A stretch of 64,000 bases of DNA from NCBI RefSeq assembly GCF_032854445.1, contig NC_088297.1:10936163-11000162 (forward strand). Reading direction: 5' to 3'. Below, in pieces: positions 26,072-37,398 of the stretch. Numbering within the stretch: position 1 is the first letter of the stretch; every line of letters starts with the position of its first letter. Below the pieces are notes generated by a model. It searched no databases. It was not told where the DNA came from and saw nothing but the letters and a program-made list of their open reading frames with translations. The DNA comes from Liolophura sinensis. Taxonomy: Eukaryota > Mollusca > Polyplacophora > Chitonida > Chitonidae. The position numbers were made by a program, and so were the translations under genes.

Positions 26072-26439
26072 GAATTGTAAAGTATACAACTGACTGTGTT
26101 TCGAGTACATCACACTTCCTGTTGTTGTTGCAGATCTAGGGTCAGTTGATGATGATGAAAATGAGTTAAAGGGTCAGAGGATGACAAGGTGGAAATTTTC
26201 ATTTTATACCAGCACCAGGTATCCATAAACTCTATACACTACAGACCATTCGTATTTATCGATCCAATATGCTCAGTAGAAAGACACCTGGTTTTCTGAT
26301 ACGTGTGAAAAGTGATGAAACCACTGTTAGCAAATGTTTACTAATTTTCACTTGGTCAACGCTTGTGTGGCCATTTGTTGAAGACCACTTTTGTCTTGCA
26401 TCAATGTTGTTTGCCTATAATGTATCTGTGCTATATGTC

Positions 26440-26520
26440 CCATGATGTTGGAAAGTTTGTCAGTAACTGGCCAAATGTGGTTTACTCCAGGCTTATCCAC
26501 CCATAAAACTACAGGTGGAA
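26440..26520 (+). mobile_element. Fragment resembling SINE family C
   Basis: GGAAAGTTTGTCAGTAACTG, then GGTTTACTCC and CCACCCATAAAACTACAGG, match the order of blocks seen at 41067-41150 and 63353-63430. Short and diverged. Confidence 0.4.
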
Positions 26521-26727
26521 CTGTGGCCTTGTTTATTTCAAAGACTTGTAGTGTGAAGTGAGGCAATCTAGATTTTTATATCATATATCATAACCTATAG
26601 TACATTTTCCTTGAGAAGCAAATCTGTAAATCCTTAGAATTTTAAGTCGTTTTTTTTCGTTTTTTTTTTTTTGCTGATATAGAATCTTACTGCCAGTGTC
26701 GGTGACTGAAGCTTGAACTGAAAAGTC

Positions 26728-28062
26728 ATGTTGTGGAAAAGGCTGATTAACTGGATAAAGGGACATAACTCTGTCACAATATTGGCGAGGCTTTGCTATC
26801 CTGGTGAAGCTATTTCTAACAATAAAAGATTTTGTGGAGACAGCTTTGGGAGCACTTTACACACATGGGTGACTCTGCAAAGTTCAGGTTTGTTTTCAGT
26901 GTGCCCAAGACAATTACAAACTTTTTGTGCCCTTGGTTACGAATGTGTAACGCATTCATCACTTCGACGGGAGACCCACAGTGCTACAAGATTTGTCTCC
27001 CCTTCGTCACATGGCTCAAGAATACGGAAACAATATACTGAAGAAATTCAGCAGGTTATTGAAGAGAATGTGGACAAAATCGAACGCTTCGCTAGTGTTC
27101 TGAATTGCTCCTTGTCTGAAGTGAAATCCTTGGTTGAAATGGACACTCGTTTGGTCACATCGTTTTCGGAACAAAAAGTCCTTGAAACAATTAAAAGTCT
27201 GAAGAGCTATGGCTTCCTTACACATGAAATTCTTAGTTATCCACCTGTATTTTGCCTCAGCATACAATCACTGCAAACACGACTCAAACAAATGGAAGAG
27301 GTGCGATGTAACAAGATTTACGTGCTGAAATTTGGGCCCAAGAAATTTCGAGAAATGTTGGAGTATTTTCGGGAAGAAAAGAAAGTGATGAAGAGTTTTC
27401 TGTCTCGCGAGACTTATTTAGCTGTTTTGTTCAGTGTTGAAGAGACAGATATTATTGAAGCATCCATAAGATATCCACACCTTGAAAACTATGCGGTGGC
27501 TAGATTGACCCAGGCTTATAATCTACTTCGAGAGTACGGGTTTTCACAGGGAGACATTTGGGAAGATCTTGACACACTTTTGTTGCCTCCCGCAGAGCTG
27601 AAATCAAGACTGGACAGAATGAATTCAGTGGGGAAACTGAACAAAGCTAGTGTCTTCCCTCATTTGCACTATAATGGGAAGGACCAATTTGATAGATCCG
27701 TCCAGGTTTGGACTGAAGACCAAACTGCCCTTGATGGGCACGCAGACAAAGTCAGTTACTTGAGTGCTCGTTTGCAGTGCAGCCCTGCGGAAATCGAATC
27801 TATGTTCATTCGATACAAAATGCTGAAGCCGCTGCGGCCAAGAAGATGGAAAGCTGTCTTAGATATTCTTTTAGATGACATGGAAATGCAACCAATGCAC
27901 ATACTGTCTAAACCAGTGATCCTGGGATACAGTGCTAAGCGCTTACGGCACCGATGTCAAATATTACGAGATAATGGTATCAGAGACCCAAAAGCTGTGA
28001 AAGCTTATTTGTTAATGACAGAGAAAAAGTTCGACAGCAAGTTCAGCCAAGTAGTTTTGTGA
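26728..28062 (+). CDS. mTERF-family mitochondrial protein, intronless CDS
   Basis: 444 codons in one exon. mTERF proteins are alpha-solenoids of repeated ~30-residue units that bind mitochondrial nucleic acid. Family members act in mitochondrial transcription, its termination, and ribosome biogenesis. The N-terminus is rich in basic and hydrophobic residues with few acids (Lys4, Arg5, Lys11, Arg21), as expected of a mitochondrial presequence. From about residue 100 there are repeated helices with proline near helix starts, for example around SYPPVFCLSIQSLQTRL (about 178-195), SIRYPHLENYAV (about 246-257) and ILSKPVILGYSAKRLRHR (about 392-409). The tail (PKAVKAYLLMTEKKFDSKF) is also typical. 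Length suits MTERF1/MTERF2-type proteins (about 380-400 residues) plus a longer leader. The first ATG of the frame is used. An acceptor-like T-tract plus ATAG ends at 26682 and could be the end of a 5'UTR intron. Subfamily is not assigned. Confidence 0.85.
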   Translation: MLWKRLINWIKGHNSVTILARLCYPGEAISNNKRFCGDSFGSTLHTWVTLQSSGLFSVCPRQLQTFCALGYECVTHSSLRRETHSATRFVSPSSHGSRIRKQYTEEIQQVIEENVDKIERFASVLNCSLSEVKSLVEMDTRLVTSFSEQKVLETIKSLKSYGFLTHEILSYPPVFCLSIQSLQTRLKQMEEVRCNKIYVLKFGPKKFREMLEYFREEKKVMKSFLSRETYLAVLFSVEETDIIEASIRYPHLENYAVARLTQAYNLLREYGFSQGDIWEDLDTLLLPPAELKSRLDRMNSVGKLNKASVFPHLHYNGKDQFDRSVQVWTEDQTALDGHADKVSYLSARLQCSPAEIESMFIRYKMLKPLRPRRWKAVLDILLDDMEMQPMHILSKPVILGYSAKRLRHRCQILRDNGIRDPKAVKAYLLMTEKKFDSKFSQVVL

Positions 28063-28065
28063 TGT

Positions 28066-28497
28066 CAGTTTGAAAAACTCCTCTGATAATTAATTACGTT
28101 TGACACAAGAAAGAAAATAATAACTAACCAATGTTGGAAGATGCTGGCATCTCCATGAACAAAAGTCAGAAGTGTTCAGTTGATTTTCTTTTTATTATTT
28201 ATATAAAGGTGAAAGGTCAAGAATTCCTTCACAGATAAATGTGATATTTCAATCAGACATCACTTTTTTTTTTTTATTAGGGGTCCATGTTATCCTTACA
28301 GGACACTTGTTGAAATCATTTGGATTGAATTTGTTATTATTATTCTTAGTCAACTCGTAAAATTGCAATATCTCAAATACTAGAAAAGGTAGAAAAACCA
28401 AACTTTGGCGTTTTGGTAACAAATATATGAAGCAAACTTTGATGTTTTGTGGTATTCACCAGTCGGTGAAGTGAAATATTCACCGTTCCGTGACTGA
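28066..28497. other. mTERF 3' flank
   Basis: AT-rich sequence downstream of the stop, presumably including the 3'UTR. No clean AATAAA lies close to the stop and I did not place the transcript end. Confidence 0.4.
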
Positions 28498-28762
28498 GGG
28501 CCTCCATGGCTCGGTTAGCGTGCTAGCACAGCGGTAATGACCCAGGAGTCTCTCACCAATGCGGTCGCTGTGAGTTCAAGTCCAGCTCATGCTGGCTTCC
28601 TCTCCGGTGGTAAGTGGGAAGGTCTGCTAGCAACCTGCGGATGGTTGTGGGTTTCCCGCGGGCTGTGCCCAGTTTCCTCCCACCATAATGCTGGCTGCCG
28701 TCGTATAAGTGAAATATTCTTGAGTACGGCGTAAAACACCAATCAAATAAATAAATAAATAA
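28498..28762 (+). mobile_element. Full-length SINE family A
   Basis: GGGCCTCCATGGCTCGGTTA head (A-box-like), GCGGTCGCTGTGAGTTCAAG (B-box-like), CCATAATGCTGGCTGCCGTC, and CACCAATCAAATAAATAAAT end. Little diverged from the copy at 11944, so relatively young. No clear target-site duplication found. Confidence 0.92.
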
Positions 28763-29212
28763 CCAGTCCATGATTTAGTGGCCATTTTGAATTTTTATTG
28801 ACAAGCCTAAAAAATCTTGTTCTCCAAAACGCCTAAATATATCGAGATAAAATTTTTCCTTACACTTTCTAGGTGGATCACCCTACAAAGATTAAAAAAA
28901 ATGGTTGAGTTTGTTCAAATCAGGCAAATCAGGCTAAAACTGACCAATGAAATTAGCTCAAAAATAGGTCAACTCCAAAAATGGCACAATTGTATTGAAC
29001 GAAAACATTTCTTGGAAAACCATTGACTGCAGGATTGTGCATTTCAAGAATTTTTTCCATTAGAATTGTGGTTTTCATGTAATTGCCAAAAATAAGCTGT
29101 TACCTTGATAGAGATAAGATGTCAAAGGTTTGATCAGTTGTGAGACAAACAGACATCCAAAAATCATTCATGTAATGACAAAAGACCCGTATTGGTCTGG
29201 TACGTTTGGGCT

Positions 29213-29553
29213 CCTGCCCAGTCTCCTCCCACCATAATGCTGGCCGCCGTAGTATAAGTGAAATTGTGGCTGAGGGGGTTAGCATGCCACCACAGCGCAG
29301 TGACCCAGGGGCCTCCCACCAATGCGGTTGCTCTGAGTTCAAGTCCAGCTCATCCTGACTTCCTCTCCGGCCCTGTGTGAAAAGGTCTGCCAGCAACCTA
29401 CAGATGGTTGCGGGTTTCCTCTAGGCTCTGTCCGGTTTCCTCCCACGATAATGCCCGCCAACGTCTTATAAGTGAAATATTCTTGAGGTGAAGCACCAAT
29501 CAAAACAAGTAAGTGCAATTTTCTTGAGTGTGGAACAAAACACCAATCATATG
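29213..29553 (+). mobile_element. Nested or adjacent SINE family A copies
   Basis: A partial copy (CTCCTGCCCAGTCTCCTCCC to GTATAAGTGAAATT, 29213-29266) runs directly into a head (GTGGCTGAGGGGGTTAGCAT) and an almost complete second copy ending CACCAATCAAAAC near 29508. A third fragment (TTTCTTGAGTGTGGAACAAA to CACCAATCATA) follows to 29553. This suggests insertion into, or recombination between, older copies. Confidence 0.75.
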
Positions 29554-30245
29554 ACTAATAACTGTACTGGTCGGGAGGGGAGTGTCGTCTCCTGTGCAGA
29601 GACTGTGTTACATAAAACAATGTACAGTAATTACAAACAGCTAAATCACAGCAGTGTGACACTTTCTTTTCTTCAAAAATTGAATTTGTTTTCCACAGAA
29701 GAAGGGGTTGAGAAGAGGCCTTAAATTTTCTTCCATATCTGGCTAAGAGATGTATCATGATAAACATTATGTGGTGCTCGTCATTTTCAAACTGTATCTA
29801 ATACTGCTTAACCTGGGGCTAGGGGCCGTAAAGGTAGCCATGCTCATTACATCAGCATGATGCCTTTATGAACAGTTGCAATCAAAGCGCAACTGAGATA
29901 TCTTCTTTAATTGTTATTTGACCTGGAACTCATTCATGGACTACGAATTTGACCTTTGATGTGGAATTCATGCCTGGAATATTCATTGTCTGCCCGGCAT
30001 CATTGAAAACTGATGACCGCTTCTCTCTTGTGTGTTACCGGCTTTATTTCTTATTTGTATAATTTCTTACGTACCTTTGTTTTTCGGAGTTAGTGTTAAA
30101 CTTTGTTTTGGAAATGGATCTTGCGATTATCAACTTGGAATGCCTTTTACGGACTATGGATGGTATATGAATGTCGGACTTGACGCTTATATCCAAAGAG
30201 CCATATCTCAAAAAAACACTTGGACTTTGAAGGTATCTTTTATCA
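29554..30245. other. Unassigned spacer
   Basis: Unique sequence with short frames on both strands (29488-29724, 30032-30253) and no recognisable product. Confidence 0.4.
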
Positions 30246-30990
30246 AGTTGTAATGACTGGTAATTATTTGGTGTCTCGTCACACATAACATGTGGTGGCT
30301 GTGGTAATTGGTCTGGCCTCGCATAACCTGTGATGACAGCTGTAATTGGCGTCTGGCCACACATAACCTGTGATGACAGTGATAATTGGTGTCTGGTCAC
30401 ATAACCAGCAATGCCAGTTGTAAACTGGCCATATATAACCTGTTGTAACAGTGGTAATTGGTACCTGGTCACACATAAGCTGAGCTGACAGTGGTAATTG
30501 ATGTCTGGTCATACATAATCTCTGCTGGCAGTGGTAATTGGTGTCTGGTCACACATAACCTGTGGTGACAGCACCAATTTATAAATAACTGGTGTCTGGC
30601 CACGCATAACCTGTGATGACAGCGGTCATTGGTATCTGGCCACACAAAACCTGTGGTTGCTGTGGTAATTGGTATCTGGTCACATAATGTGGTGACAGTG
30701 GTAATTGGTGTCTGGTTATACATAATGTGATGACAGTGGCAATTGGTGTCTGGTCACACATAACCTGTGATGACAGTGCATGGTACGTAATCGTTGTCTG
30801 GCCACACATAACCAGTGACTGGTAATGCGTTCTGGTCCCACATAATCTGTATGGCAGGGGTAATACGTGTCTTATCTCTCATAGCCTATGGCGACGACTG
30901 GCAATTGATGTCTGGTCACGCATAATCTGTGATGACAGTGGTAGTTGGTGTCTTGTCGCACATTAACAGTGGTAGTTGGTGTGTGGTCTG
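30246..30990 (+). repeat. ~40-bp minisatellite (GGTAATTGGTGTCTGGTCAC unit)
   Basis: Degenerate tandem units of about 40 bp with the order GGTAATTGGTGTCTGG, TCACACATAACCTGTG, ATGACAGT. Some units are shortened. Minus-strand frames here translate the repeat (Cys-Asp-Gln-Thr-Pro and similar) and are not genes. Confidence 0.92.
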
Positions 30991-31280
30991 ACAAATTATG
31001 TGACGACAATGTGACACCATGACAAAGATGAGGTTGCGCATGCGGCCGTACGAACACTGTCAAAAGCTTGTTGTCACCGAGGCCCACGACTATGGGAGCG
31101 AGCGCATCTACACTGAACTCGTTGGTAGAGGTTGCGGAAGTCACAAGCCTTACCGCTGATCAAGCCTCGTTCCACTGGGTTAACCGGCCCTATACTAATG
31201 CATTTTTAACTTATAATGACGGCTAGTTACAGGTCTATTATGTATGGAGGAAATCTTGATGAACGGAGTAAATCAACAGT

Positions 31281-31573
31281 TACTAATATATGATTTGATT
31301 TATTTATTTGATTGTAGTTTCATGCCGTATTCAAGAATATTTCACTCATATGACGGCGGCTAGCATTTTGGTGGGTGGAAGCCGGGCAGAGCCCGCAGGA
31401 AACCCACTACCATCCGCAGGTGGCTGGCAGACCTTCCAACGAACAGCCGGAGACGAAGCCAGCATGAGCTGGACTAGAGCTCACAGCGACTGCATTGGTG
31501 AGATGCTTCTGGGTCATTACGTTGCGCTACCTCGCTAACCAACAGTGCCATGGAGGCCCCTACTAATATATGA
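31281..31573 (-). mobile_element. Full-length SINE family A with 13-bp target-site duplication
   Basis: TACTAATATATGA occurs exactly at 31281-31293 and 31561-31573. On the minus strand the element runs from GGGGCCTCCATGGCACTGTT to a tail of AATCAAATAAATAAATCAAA. About 267 bp, the same length as the copy at 11944. Confidence 0.93.
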
Positions 31574-31840
31574 ACGTACACGTCCGAAGAAATAGCACTG
31601 TATAACAATGAATATACAGGAGTGGTTAATTTAGTTTTGACTGACTGATTCATTGATTGATTTGTTGATTTAGATTCGTGTTCACATGTACACTGCTATT
31701 CATTGTACATTAGGTATATCACCTTGCAGAATTTTACTCAATAATCCAAAAGTGCTCTCTTAAAACGTAAATGTCAACATATTCTTACTTGTTAAATACA
31801 AGTTGATCGCTATAAAATGTTATCACCACACACAAAAAAA
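31574..31840. other. Unassigned spacer
   Basis: Short unique AT-rich sequence with a degenerate GATT-rich patch near 31640-31672. Nothing else seen. Confidence 0.4.
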
Positions 31841-32370
31841 CATTTGTGTTAAAATCTTAAACAGCTTGTGTTGTTTTCATTCAACACAGAAACGTGGTAC
31901 CCGAACATAAACGTGTTAAATAAATATGAAGTACGCATGTTTGTGTTACTAAATAATAAAACACAAACTTGTGTTGAACCAAATGAGGTAATTCATGCAA
32001 TACAACAACAACTTGTGTATTTTGCAAAAAGTGTTGTGTATAGCATCCAACACATCTTGGGTTCAATTATTTCAACACAAGCTATTATGAACTAAATGAG
32101 GTGCTTCATGCAATACAACAAGAATTTGTGTATTTTGCAACAAATATTGTGTATAGCATCCAACACATCTTGTGTTCAATTATTTCAACACAAGCTATTA
32201 TGAACTAAATGAGGTGCTTCATGCAATACAACAAGAATTTGTGTACTTTGCAACAAATATTATGTATAGCATCCAACACATCTTGTGTTCAATTATTTCA
32301 ACACAAGATATAGTTGTTCAAACATGACAAGACTTTTACTGGGACGAACACAAGTTTGTGTTCTTACAAC
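31841..32370 (+). repeat. AACACAA/TTGTGTT-rich region with ~113-bp tandem copies
   Basis: Three tandem units of 113 bp are marked by TAGCATCCAACACATCTTG at 32041, 32154 and 32267. The wider region is dense in TTGTGTT and its complement AACACAA, so short hairpins can form (for example CACAAGTTTGTGTTC near 32350). Confidence 0.85.
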
Positions 32371-32779
32371 ACAAGTGGTCGTTCTGTGCAAGTATACATG
32401 ATCTGGCCCAATTGGGAGCTGCCCTTTCAGAATATCAGGAGGTTGACAGGTGGTAGGAGGAGAAGGCTTCAGGCTGTCATTCAGGGAAACGGCAGATACA
32501 GCCAATACAAACTGCCGTAAAACGCCTTAAGAGATACTAAATGATGTTTTTATTGAATAATTTCAACCACTGTTCACTCCAGAACCATTCTTGTAAAGCC
32601 AGTTTTTCAGATCAAAACCAGTAATGATAGAAATGCATGCGTGTTATCATTAAAACATGATGAATTCGAATCATTTTATCGTTTTTAATTAGCCCATTAA
32701 GGGTTACACGTTTCACCAGCAATCAAATTTTACACTCTTTTGATTCAGAAGAACATTAATCACAGGGCAAACATTTCCT

Positions 32780-33190
32780 CCCTGGTGCAAAAGTTTCCCC
32801 GCGGTAGAAGAGTTTACACTGCGGAGAAAACCTTTGCACCACGGAAAATGTTTTACACCACAGAGAAAACCTTAATTTGCACTGCGGAATAAAATTATAA
32901 CCTTTCCGCTGCAGAGATAACATTTCTAGCTATCATGGAGAAACGGTGAACTGCGGCAAAAGAGAAGACATGGTTTACACCAAAGAGGGAATGTCTTTCA
33001 TTCTTTTACAACGTTATAATGGCTGTATTTATCGTTTTCGCCTCATTTGTCTCTGTGACAGCGTTAGTTCGTTTTTGCATATATGCCTTGAATTAAGAGC
33101 AAAGAATTTGAAATATATACAAAAATGAACCTTTTCTCCGCGATGTAAACCTTCACAATGAAAAGGTTTTCTCGGCTGTGGAAAGATTTT
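32780..33190 (+). repeat. Degenerate ~30-bp repeat (TTTACACTGCGGAGAAAACC)
   Basis: Several imperfect copies of a TTTACACnnCGGAGAAAACCTT motif in one orientation (32785-32935), then related motifs near 33124-33190 on the opposite strand (CTTTTCTCCGCGATGTAAAC). A low-complexity decayed array. Confidence 0.6.
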
Positions 33191-34046
33191 CTTGACATAT
33201 TGTAAGCCTCTTTTTCACAGGAATATGCATGATATAAACACGTACCACAGTCTTTTTTATTGTTTTTTTTTTTTTTTTTTTTTTTGGAGCTTCTTTTATT
33301 ACATTTATATATTTTCCGTCGGTGATAGGGGATATTTTTATTCAATGATTGGGCATATTTTCCGTCGGTGATCGGGAATAATGGTAAAGTTTTGAAGGCA
33401 TTTTTAAAGTGCTGTAAATGGTTTGTAAATCTTTGAAGACAGTGTATTTTTAAACTTTTGAAAATTCCCTTTTAAAGCATTAACATATGTGCCATATATA
33501 GGCCTACGAGCAGTTTCAGCTAGTGATACCGATCTGATCTCTTGGAAAACGCGATCCCATGCCGATTTTCTATTTTATCGTGCCTTAGATGAAATGTTTT
33601 GTTACCTTCATATTATACAAGTACATGTACACCAATCTTTCGGATGTTAACACAGGGTACAAACTCTTAATGCAAAGAATGTATGTTGCAAAAGTCTCAG
33701 TATCTTTATCAATGAAAGGAGAAGAAAACTTAAAAACATGGCACTATAGGATGAAAAGAGCACATTTTCTTCTATCTGGTGGCGCCTGCTGTATCATTTT
33801 TGCGATTTTTCCTCGCCATACACGTAAAGCCTGAAAACGGCAAAACTGGCATAAATCGCGTCCTCCATCTTTAACATCCTGTAATTTATGCTGGGGGTGG
33901 GGGGTGGGGGGGGGGGGTGTGTTAGCCAATGAGAGTGGTTAAAACTGCTGGTTTGTTCGTGTAAACTCGGAACCTTCGTCCAACATTCCAGTTTCCCGAT
34001 CGTCAAGCGGAACACGAACTGTACTGTTTGCTACCTTCTGGGAAGA
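33191..34046. other. Unassigned DNA, T-tract and G-run
   Basis: T-tract at 33264-33285, a short direct repeat ATATTTTCCGTCGGTGAT at about 33309 and 33355, and a G-run at 33892-33919 able to form a G-quadruplex. A CCAAT-like AGCCAATGAG lies near 33924. No gene identified. Confidence 0.45.
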
Positions 34047-34500
34047 AGGCCACAGACCCCCATTAGTTTTCCATAAGCGACAATGTTAACGTTTAGCGCT
34101 GTAGCTCAGTCCCAAACATTCCGAGGCCAATAAGCTTTGGTGCATACCTGGCCCAGCCTGTGAGAAAGAAGCTGTAAAAATCTTGACATAGGTTGACCGT
34201 CAAAATCTGGACCTTTCCATGCCGGCAGCTGGGAGGGGTGCCTAGCAACGCCAAGGGGACGTCACTCGCAGCCTCATCACCACCTGTCTCCTTGTGTCCT
34301 CTCGCCCAGAATTTCAAACTTTCACCATTAAAACTCATACCTGCCCAAAGCTTAGACAATTTCCATCATTTTGATACCAAGCATGCACCTGTACACCAAA
34401 AACGGCAGGCTGGCAGCAAAAAAAGACTTTACACCCTGAAATACACAGAACTACAATCGTCCCTACCGAAAAACGGAAGTTGTAATGGGGGTCTGTGTCC
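34047..34500. mobile_element. 447-bp element with inverted termini, copy 1
   Basis: The shared sequence starts AGGCCACAGACCCCCATTA and ends TAATGGGGGTCTGTGTCC, so the last 15 bp (TAATGGGGGTCTGTG) are the exact reverse complement of CACAGACCCCCATTA at 34051-34065. A second copy at 36945-37398 is identical in length and, on my reading, differs at one base (ACCG versus ACTG near 34477). It encodes no recognisable transposase. Frames of 88-113 codons exist on both strands but have no known domain. Most simply a very young MITE-like element. Confidence 0.8.
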
Positions 34501-36944
34501 TATCACACCAGCCAACTTTTTTCAAAATCAATAATTTTTGCACCACATAATGCTTACTACCTCTAAACCTCACACATAAAGTTACAGCTTGATACATGCA
34601 AAAACTTTTGAGTAGGAGGAATTTAACTTGGGGTACCCCTATCTTGGAAATGTGTCTGTTTGTCCGTCCTCAAGCACAAAGTTCAAAGCTCTGTAGTGCA
34701 CATACCGTTCAAAATATCTCAACCAGGTCAAATGTTTTGGAAAGCTGGTATGTATATCTGCAAGAAAAATGAAAAAATTCCAATGACAAAGTATTTTACA
34801 TTTTCCATTGACAAACATTTAGAAAATTATGGATTTTCAAGTAGATTTTCTTGTTTACAGCAGTGTTAAGAAAATACTTAAAAGCCAAAAGTGTCAAAAT
34901 ATATATCAAAAGACAGGTAATTTATCTGACAATTCACTTACAAAATATAGGACATACCTTTTAGCAACTTTGTGCAAAATTTGACTTAAAGTGATACAGG
35001 TGGGTAGCAAAGCGGAGTTTCAAAATTCCAGAAAAGTACATTTTGATCACCATCAAAGTAAACATATGCATCCAAATTGATATAGAAATGCTCATAGGCA
35101 CAGTTTCCATGGATAGGGCTAAAGAAAAGACTAGTATCCCTTTTACATAGTGATTCACATGATAAAACCCTTTAAAAGATCACCCACTACCCCCCCCCCC
35201 CCCCCCACTACCCCCCTTTCCCGTCTCCCCCATGGCTGCCATTGGTTGGCTGGCTTACCTCAACTCACAGTGCAAAAGAATCCCACCACCTGTGTTGTTG
35301 CCTCAGACTAAATTAGTACTTTCCACATAACAAACACCAAAGTGTGACACTGGCATCTACAAGAGATAAGTAGAGGGGAGAAATATGAATTTGCCACTTA
35401 CAAAAATAAAGCCACACAGTACATGCACATTGGTCATTCAGACAGTCAGCAAGGCAACCCTCCCAAGACATGTTGAAGGGACCCAAGAAGAGGGGAAAAG
35501 CTATACTTTTTAACCTGTAACAACACAGAAATCCTCAAATAATCAGTGAGAAATTACATCCGTAATCAGGTTCCACACTGGGTGTTCCTGGGTGGGCATG
35601 AGGAATGGACATTCAAACTGTCCGTACATATATGAGAAACCTGTGACGTTTCCCCGGTTGGGGGGGAGGGGGGGGCTGGAGGGGTATGTATCATGGTGTA
35701 GTACCAGACCAATGACGGGGATTCTAGGTCGGCCAAGGGAGTGGAAGACTGCATCCGAATGGTCAGGCCTTTGAGGAAGCTGAACGGCTAGTAGACCCCA
35801 CTCACCTAGGTAGATCCCAGTTCAATATATGCATAAACCAGGCAAAGTTCACTGACGCCATGTTTGGGAGACAAGATCTAAAGAGGGAAACCAAGACGAA
35901 AGCTCAATAGGTATTAAACTAGGATGTGAAAGCCATATGTAGCTGTCTAATTTCTAACGTGTGTGAGGACATTGGAAACATAAAAAAATCCCAGTTGCCC
36001 AGGGAGGTGGATGCCACACTGGGCCAGATACTAAAACAAAAACTCCTTGAGATGTCGCAGGAACAGCGTACTATGTTCTGGTGGAGAAACAGACACCTGG
36101 TGGGGCAGAGACTCATTTTCACAAGGGCAATATTCCAACAGATCACACTTACATGTATGCTAGAAACTTGAAATTGATCATTTTTGTTCCAACGCCACAC
36201 ATACTGTGTGAGTGCACATGTAACTTGTCAGAGGAATGAATATACACATGCAATGAAAACTACATGCCTACAGTGGTTTATTTTTAAGTTTAAAGAGGAA
36301 AATTTACCTTGTCCACTTCAAGTCTATGCCCAAAACAGCAGACAGTGTTGCAGCAGAGATGCCTGTTTTTAATGTTTTGTGACCTGCAGGATGATTTGAA
36401 GCACATTTACCTAGTGTGTGGTGGCACACATGGGAGGAACCTGACTTGGTTTGTAAATTAAATGCACACTGGCCCTCTCTACTACTCTAGCCAAGTAAAT
36501 TAATCTGCTGATGTGTTTTTATCCACCTGTGTGAGGCTGGGCCCTTATATGTGATGCAAGGCCTTATTGACCATCCTTAATCACACCACCCTATCTATCA
36601 GCCACATACTCCAATTTCACTCGCAGCACTCAAATTTTGCATTATTTATCAAATGTCAGCCCCAAAAGAGACATTTTAAAAACCAGGAACAATGAAACGT
36701 TGTCTGTGTTTGTTCCAGTCTGTTTATACTCCTGTACTACCCTTGACCACAGAGCGTTTTAGCCGATTTTTAGACAAAATGGATATGTGGGGAAAATATA
36801 GAATTAAAAAGCTTTAAAACTGCTCAATCAAGTTCCATGTCAATGCAAACCACATCGCAGATGTACCCACCAAATATTATCAGGCTGCTGCGAAATCTGA
36901 GCACACAGTGACATATTACATGTTTTGGCACAAGTGGACAGATC
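34501..36944. other. Unassigned DNA between the two 447-bp repeats
   Basis: Contains a C-run at 35189-35210, a G-rich run at 35658-35686 and short frames (35926-36171 plus, 36184-36372 plus) that look coding-like in composition but match no family I know. A 47-codon frame closes inside the second repeat (36817-36960). It could be unique spacer or the decayed interior of a larger element. Confidence 0.4.
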
Positions 36945-37398
36945 AGGCCACAGACCCCCATTAGTTTTCCATAAGCGACAATGTTAACGTTTAGCGCTGT
37001 AGCTCAGTCCCAAACATTCCGAGGCCAATAAGCTTTGGTGCATACCTGGCCCAGCCTGTGAGAAAGAAGCTGTAAAAATCTTGACATAGGTTGACCGTCA
37101 AAATCTGGACCTTTCCATGCCGGCAGCTGGGAGGGGTGCCTAGCAACGCCAAGGGGACGTCACTCGCAGCCTCATCACCACCTGTCTCCTTGTGTCCTCT
37201 CGCCCAGAATTTCAAACTTTCACCATTAAAACTCATACCTGCCCAAAGCTTAGACAATTTCCATCATTTTGATACCAAGCATGCACCTGTACACCAAAAA
37301 CGGCAGGCTGGCAGCAAAAAAAGACTTTACACCCTGAAATACACAGAACTACAATCGTCCCTACTGAAAAACGGAAGTTGTAATGGGGGTCTGTGTCC
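36945..37398. mobile_element. 447-bp element with inverted termini, copy 2
   Basis: Same orientation as copy 1, with the same 15-bp terminal inverted repeats (CACAGACCCCCATTA at 36949-36963, complement ending at 37395). The sequence just right of it begins AGAA, the same four bases that lie just left of copy 1. Confidence 0.8.

Noticed and set aside
28537-28771. Similar short peptides recurring at many sites (SPAHAGFLSG and similar)
   Set aside because: They are translations of SINE family A and recur wherever a copy lies.
30044-30809. Minus-strand frames with repeated Cys-Asp-Gln-Thr-Pro
   Set aside because: Translation of the 40-bp minisatellite.
35926-36372. Plus-strand frames with coding-like composition, considered as a decayed transposon gene
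   Set aside because: No recognisable catalytic motif. Could be chance, so left as unassigned.
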